Assembly (NCBI GenBank): GCA_023268425.1
Contig: JALRFN010000315.1
Location: 1-14,456 of the forward strand
From: Burkholderiaceae bacterium
GTDB lineage: Bacteria > Pseudomonadota > Gammaproteobacteria > Burkholderiales > Burkholderiaceae_C
Length of the DNA stretch: 14,456 bases
Reading direction: 5' to 3'
This document shows positions 12,330 to 14,456 of this stretch, piece by piece. A model generated the notes under the pieces. It searched no databases. It had not been told where the DNA came from and saw only the letters and a list, made by a program, of their open reading frames with translations. The translations under genes and the position numbers were made by a program. Within the stretch, counting starts at the first letter, position 1, and each line of letters begins with the position of its first letter.

Positions 12330-13571
12330 ATGTCCGCATTCAACTACCGCGATTTCATTCGCAAGATTCGCCAGCGCACCTGGCAGTTCTATTTCGATGC
12401 CAGGGCACTCAGCCTGCCCGATGGTGTGGCGTGGGAGCAGGAAACCAATGCCGTCCACGCAGGCGTGTTGGAGGCTTTGGAAACACTTGATGAAGTTCAC
12501 CGCGGCGCGATCATGTTCGAGCTGGTCCGAGCCAAACGCTTGGCCAACTGGAAAGGTATTCAGGCGCTTCGCAATGCGGTGCCTTTGGCGGCCCCCATGT
12601 TGGATGACTTTGAGCTTCATTCAAGCGATGAAGAGCGTGCGTTGTGGGCTTTGGTGAATTGGCCCACGCAAGTGAAGATTGCCGAGTCGATCATGCAGTT
12701 TGACGCCCGTGTGGAAAAGCGCCAGTGGTGGCGGGTTCAGTTGTCGCCAGGTCAGACGATTTCTTGTGGGCCAGAAGACCAGAAGTTCTTGCGAGATGCC
12801 ATTGCACTGGCCTTTACGCCCAAGCGAGCGCGCTTGCGTGCCTGCGAGATTGATGTGCTCACACGTCATCTCGATGGTGGCGTGCAACTCGACATCCGTG
12901 TCGAGGACAACCTGCAACGCAACTTTGAGTTTGATGAAAACGATCACACGGTCTGGCGGGAATATCGGCCGCCGTTGCGCATGACGGTGGTGATTTATCC
13001 GGAGGCAGGCGCGATCGATATGGTGGTTCCCGGTGGCGAAAAGACCCGAACGAAGGTTCTGGGACCGCTGGCCAAGCATGTGTTCAAGTGCGCGTTGGAG
13101 CCGATCACGATGCCCCAGCCTTTGTTCCTCTTGAACCGTTTGCGCGATGGCGTACGCCCCGATGAACACAGCGGGCTGGATCTCAGGGACTACGGCGTTG
13201 ATCACGTGCGCTTGTCGGAGTGTCGGGTACGCACAGTTGTTGCACCGTTGTGTGATTTCTCCATCAAGCCGCCGGGTATCAAGGGCGACGCCGATGTGCT
13301 CGATTGCGTGCGTGCGCACGACAGCCAGTTGATGACATCCGGGTTCAACATCGTGAGTGGCGTCGTGAGTTTGTATTTTGGGCCGACAAGCGCCAGCAAA
13401 GAGCGGGTCTTGCACATTGGTCTGAAGCCAACAGGCATCAGCAATTTGCGTGATATGAATGAGAAGGATGCGCGCCTGGCTGAAAACTTGGTGTTGGCGC
13501 TTGGCGTCAAGCAAGTCGAACCGCCCAAAAAGCAGGTTCATGGTGCGGTCAGCGACGTTGAGGGCGCATGA
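12330..13571 (+). CDS. unrecognised 413-aa protein, first gene of the divergent operon
   Basis: I do not recognise this family. The protein is soluble, without signal peptide or membrane segments. The N-terminal ~110 residues are helical (FNYRDFIRKIRQRTWQFYFD, LEALETLDEVHRGAIMFELVR). The middle and C-terminal parts alternate strands and helices (LRMTVVIYPEAGAIDMVVPGG, FNIVSGVVSLYFG, RVLHIGLKPTGISNLRD), and the last ~25 residues are probably disordered. The end of the strand-rich part (VLHIGLKPTGISNLRDMNEKDARLAENLVLALGV) looks like a conserved core. No enzyme motif is evident. The start follows GAGG by 12 bases, which is weak. Its stop overlaps the next gene as ATGA. The promoter and operators facing the XRE–ImmA operon suggest both are controlled together. 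Confidence 0.7.
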   Translation: MSAFNYRDFIRKIRQRTWQFYFDARALSLPDGVAWEQETNAVHAGVLEALETLDEVHRGAIMFELVRAKRLANWKGIQALRNAVPLAAPMLDDFELHSSDEERALWALVNWPTQVKIAESIMQFDARVEKRQWWRVQLSPGQTISCGPEDQKFLRDAIALAFTPKRARLRACEIDVLTRHLDGGVQLDIRVEDNLQRNFEFDENDHTVWREYRPPLRMTVVIYPEAGAIDMVVPGGEKTRTKVLGPLAKHVFKCALEPITMPQPLFLLNRLRDGVRPDEHSGLDLRDYGVDHVRLSECRVRTVVAPLCDFSIKPPGIKGDADVLDCVRAHDSQLMTSGFNIVSGVVSLYFGPTSASKERVLHIGLKPTGISNLRDMNEKDARLAENLVLALGVKQVEPPKKQVHGAVSDVEGA

Positions 13572-14296
13572 TCATGGGTGTTGTGAACGCACAGGCGATG
13601 GACCTTTTGTGCGTGTTGCTGGAAAGCCGTGCGCATCAAGTTCTGCCGGACGCTGTTTGGCTGGGTGGTCAGACTCATGTCTACCAACGCCTGCGCGATC
13701 ACGGCTTTCTGGGCTTTGGCGCTGCGATGGCCTCTGCAGTGTTGTGCCCGGATTGCAGGATGGGTTCTGTGTATCCGGGCTTTGACGTTGTTGAGGGCAA
13801 AGTCAAATACAGCGCCTACTGCATGGAGTGCGGTCCCATGACACTGACCAAGGAGCAGGTATGGCCTTGGTCAGTTAATCCCGCTCGGGTGGCGACATTG
13901 ATCAAAAGCGCGTTGAAACTGTGCGGTATGAGCGAAGTGGCTGAATTGGTGCCGGGGCGGCTGTGGCACTTGGGCGATCGTGAGCACAAGCGCGTCAGGA
14001 GGGGATTCTTCTTCGGCTGCCAGCTTGTCGCTTGTGCAGTTGATGTGCGTGACGCTATGGCAAGCGTTGCTGCGCCGGGATCAGAAGTGTTGATCACAAC
14101 AAGCGAGCCGCCCGCTTTGCTGGAAACTTCGTTGCGTGACAAAACCGTGATTCCGCTGCGTGCGATTGCCGGTTTGCGAAAAGGCCATTTTTCCATCGAA
14201 AGCCTGGACGCGTATTTGTCAAGGCGAAATGTTCTTTCATTAACCAAAAAGAAGCAGGAATTGACATTAATTTATTCTGTCCAATTAATCTTTTAA
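13568..14296 (+). CDS. unrecognised zinc-ribbon protein, second gene of the divergent operon
   Basis: A 242-codon frame. Residues 60–88 hold two cysteine pairs (CPDC and CMEC, 21 residues apart), a typical zinc ribbon that may bind nucleic acid or protein. Residues about 105–125 look like a helical segment (PARVATLIKSALKLCG), followed by LVPGRLWHLGDREHKRVRRGFFFG and a strand–helix region ending PLRAIAGLRKGHFSIESLDAYL. The whole has no family I can name. From about residue 221 (base 14228) the DNA turns AT-rich and seems to be the antisense of a different gene, so the true C-terminus is probably missing. ATG 13568 overlaps the preceding stop, with GAGG 8 bases before; ATG 13574 is an alternative. 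Confidence 0.65.
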   Translation: MIMGVVNAQAMDLLCVLLESRAHQVLPDAVWLGGQTHVYQRLRDHGFLGFGAAMASAVLCPDCRMGSVYPGFDVVEGKVKYSAYCMECGPMTLTKEQVWPWSVNPARVATLIKSALKLCGMSEVAELVPGRLWHLGDREHKRVRRGFFFGCQLVACAVDVRDAMASVAAPGSEVLITTSEPPALLETSLRDKTVIPLRAIAGLRKGHFSIESLDAYLSRRNVLSLTKKKQELTLIYSVQLIF

Positions 14297-14456
14297 TATT
14301 ATAGACTAATCTGTGGAATAGAGTATAATTATTTTTCTCTTCAGCTGTTTTTGGGCTTCTGAGTTTTTTACCGCGTTCATCAACCAAACCCAATTTATAA
14401 GCAGGAAGATTCTCCCACTTTGTATTTAATATTTTTAAAAATCTATATGCATAAAC
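14228..14456 (-). CDS. partial AT-rich gene, T4-like phage protein fragment
   Basis: On the minus strand the frame is open from the window edge. It encodes KWENLPAYKLGLVDERGKK, then TAEEKNNYTLFHRLVYNIKR, then IPASFWLMKE, before the composition changes near 14228; the frame itself runs on to a TGA at 14094 inside the opposite gene. The sequence resembles small proteins found near the head genes of T4-like myoviruses of aquatic bacteria, recalled from memory. It is far more AT-rich than everything else here. The start lies outside the window and the natural end is lost at the join. This fragment is probably from another genome. Confidence 0.5.

Noticed and set aside
12621..13541. Long minus-strand open frame opposite the 413-aa gene (306 codons)
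   Set aside because: Low-complexity translation rich in His, Arg and Gln and no ribosome binding site. The plus-strand frame has a promoter, coupling to the next gene and normal composition, though without a known family this is less certain than for xerC.
1..14456. CRISPR array or rRNA genes
   Set aside because: No regularly spaced direct repeats and no rRNA-like conserved stretches were seen.

Overview
The window looks like a piece of a betaproteobacterial genome of the Comamonadaceae type (Limnohabitans/Rhodoferax-like is my guess from memory of protein style and the dapF–DUF484–xerC order). The sequence is GC-rich, with ordinary chromosomal genes on the left and an accessory region on the right.

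Left, about 108–5612, is core chromosome. It holds the 3' half of dapF, a DUF484 gene and xerC in one plus-strand run. A secreted DsrE-like protein gene follows, overlapping a dienelactone-hydrolase-family gene. Facing them on the minus strand are acetate kinase (ackA) and an AlkB-type Fe(II)/2-oxoglutarate oxygenase. A tRNA with anticodon CAU, with a perfect TATAAT box and a strong terminator, closes this block.

Right, 5613–14227, is accessory DNA. First comes a non-coding stretch of about 400 bp with a long hairpin, then a higBA toxin–antitoxin locus. Its toxin gene is split by a 149-bp miniature inverted-repeat element flanked by TTAA duplications. Removing the element and one TTAA restores a complete in-frame HigB. 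The antitoxin is intact. Next, on the minus strand, are four genes joined by ATGA overlaps: an 85-aa protein, a DUF2924 protein, a large serine recombinase without the usual zinc-ribbon cysteines, and a small helix-turn-helix protein. This is a compact recombinase cassette.

Upstream of it, also on the minus strand, is a three-gene operon: XRE repressor, ImmA/IrrE metallopeptidase, and a 407-aa helical-repeat protein of unknown function. Diverging from it across a control region with three inverted repeats and a good sigma70 promoter is an ATGA-coupled pair of unrecognised genes (413 aa and a 242-aa zinc-ribbon protein). The repressor–protease module and the divergent unknown pair are the best candidate here for an undescribed system, possibly a protease-controlled stress or defence switch. 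That role is inference from layout only.

Both extreme ends look foreign to their neighbours. The first ~107 bases read in frame into dapF but resemble a GntR-family FCD domain, and the dapF substrate motif expected there is missing. The last ~230 bases turn sharply AT-rich and encode, on the minus strand, what looks like part of a small T4-like phage protein. Both may be assembly or amplification chimeras rather than biology.
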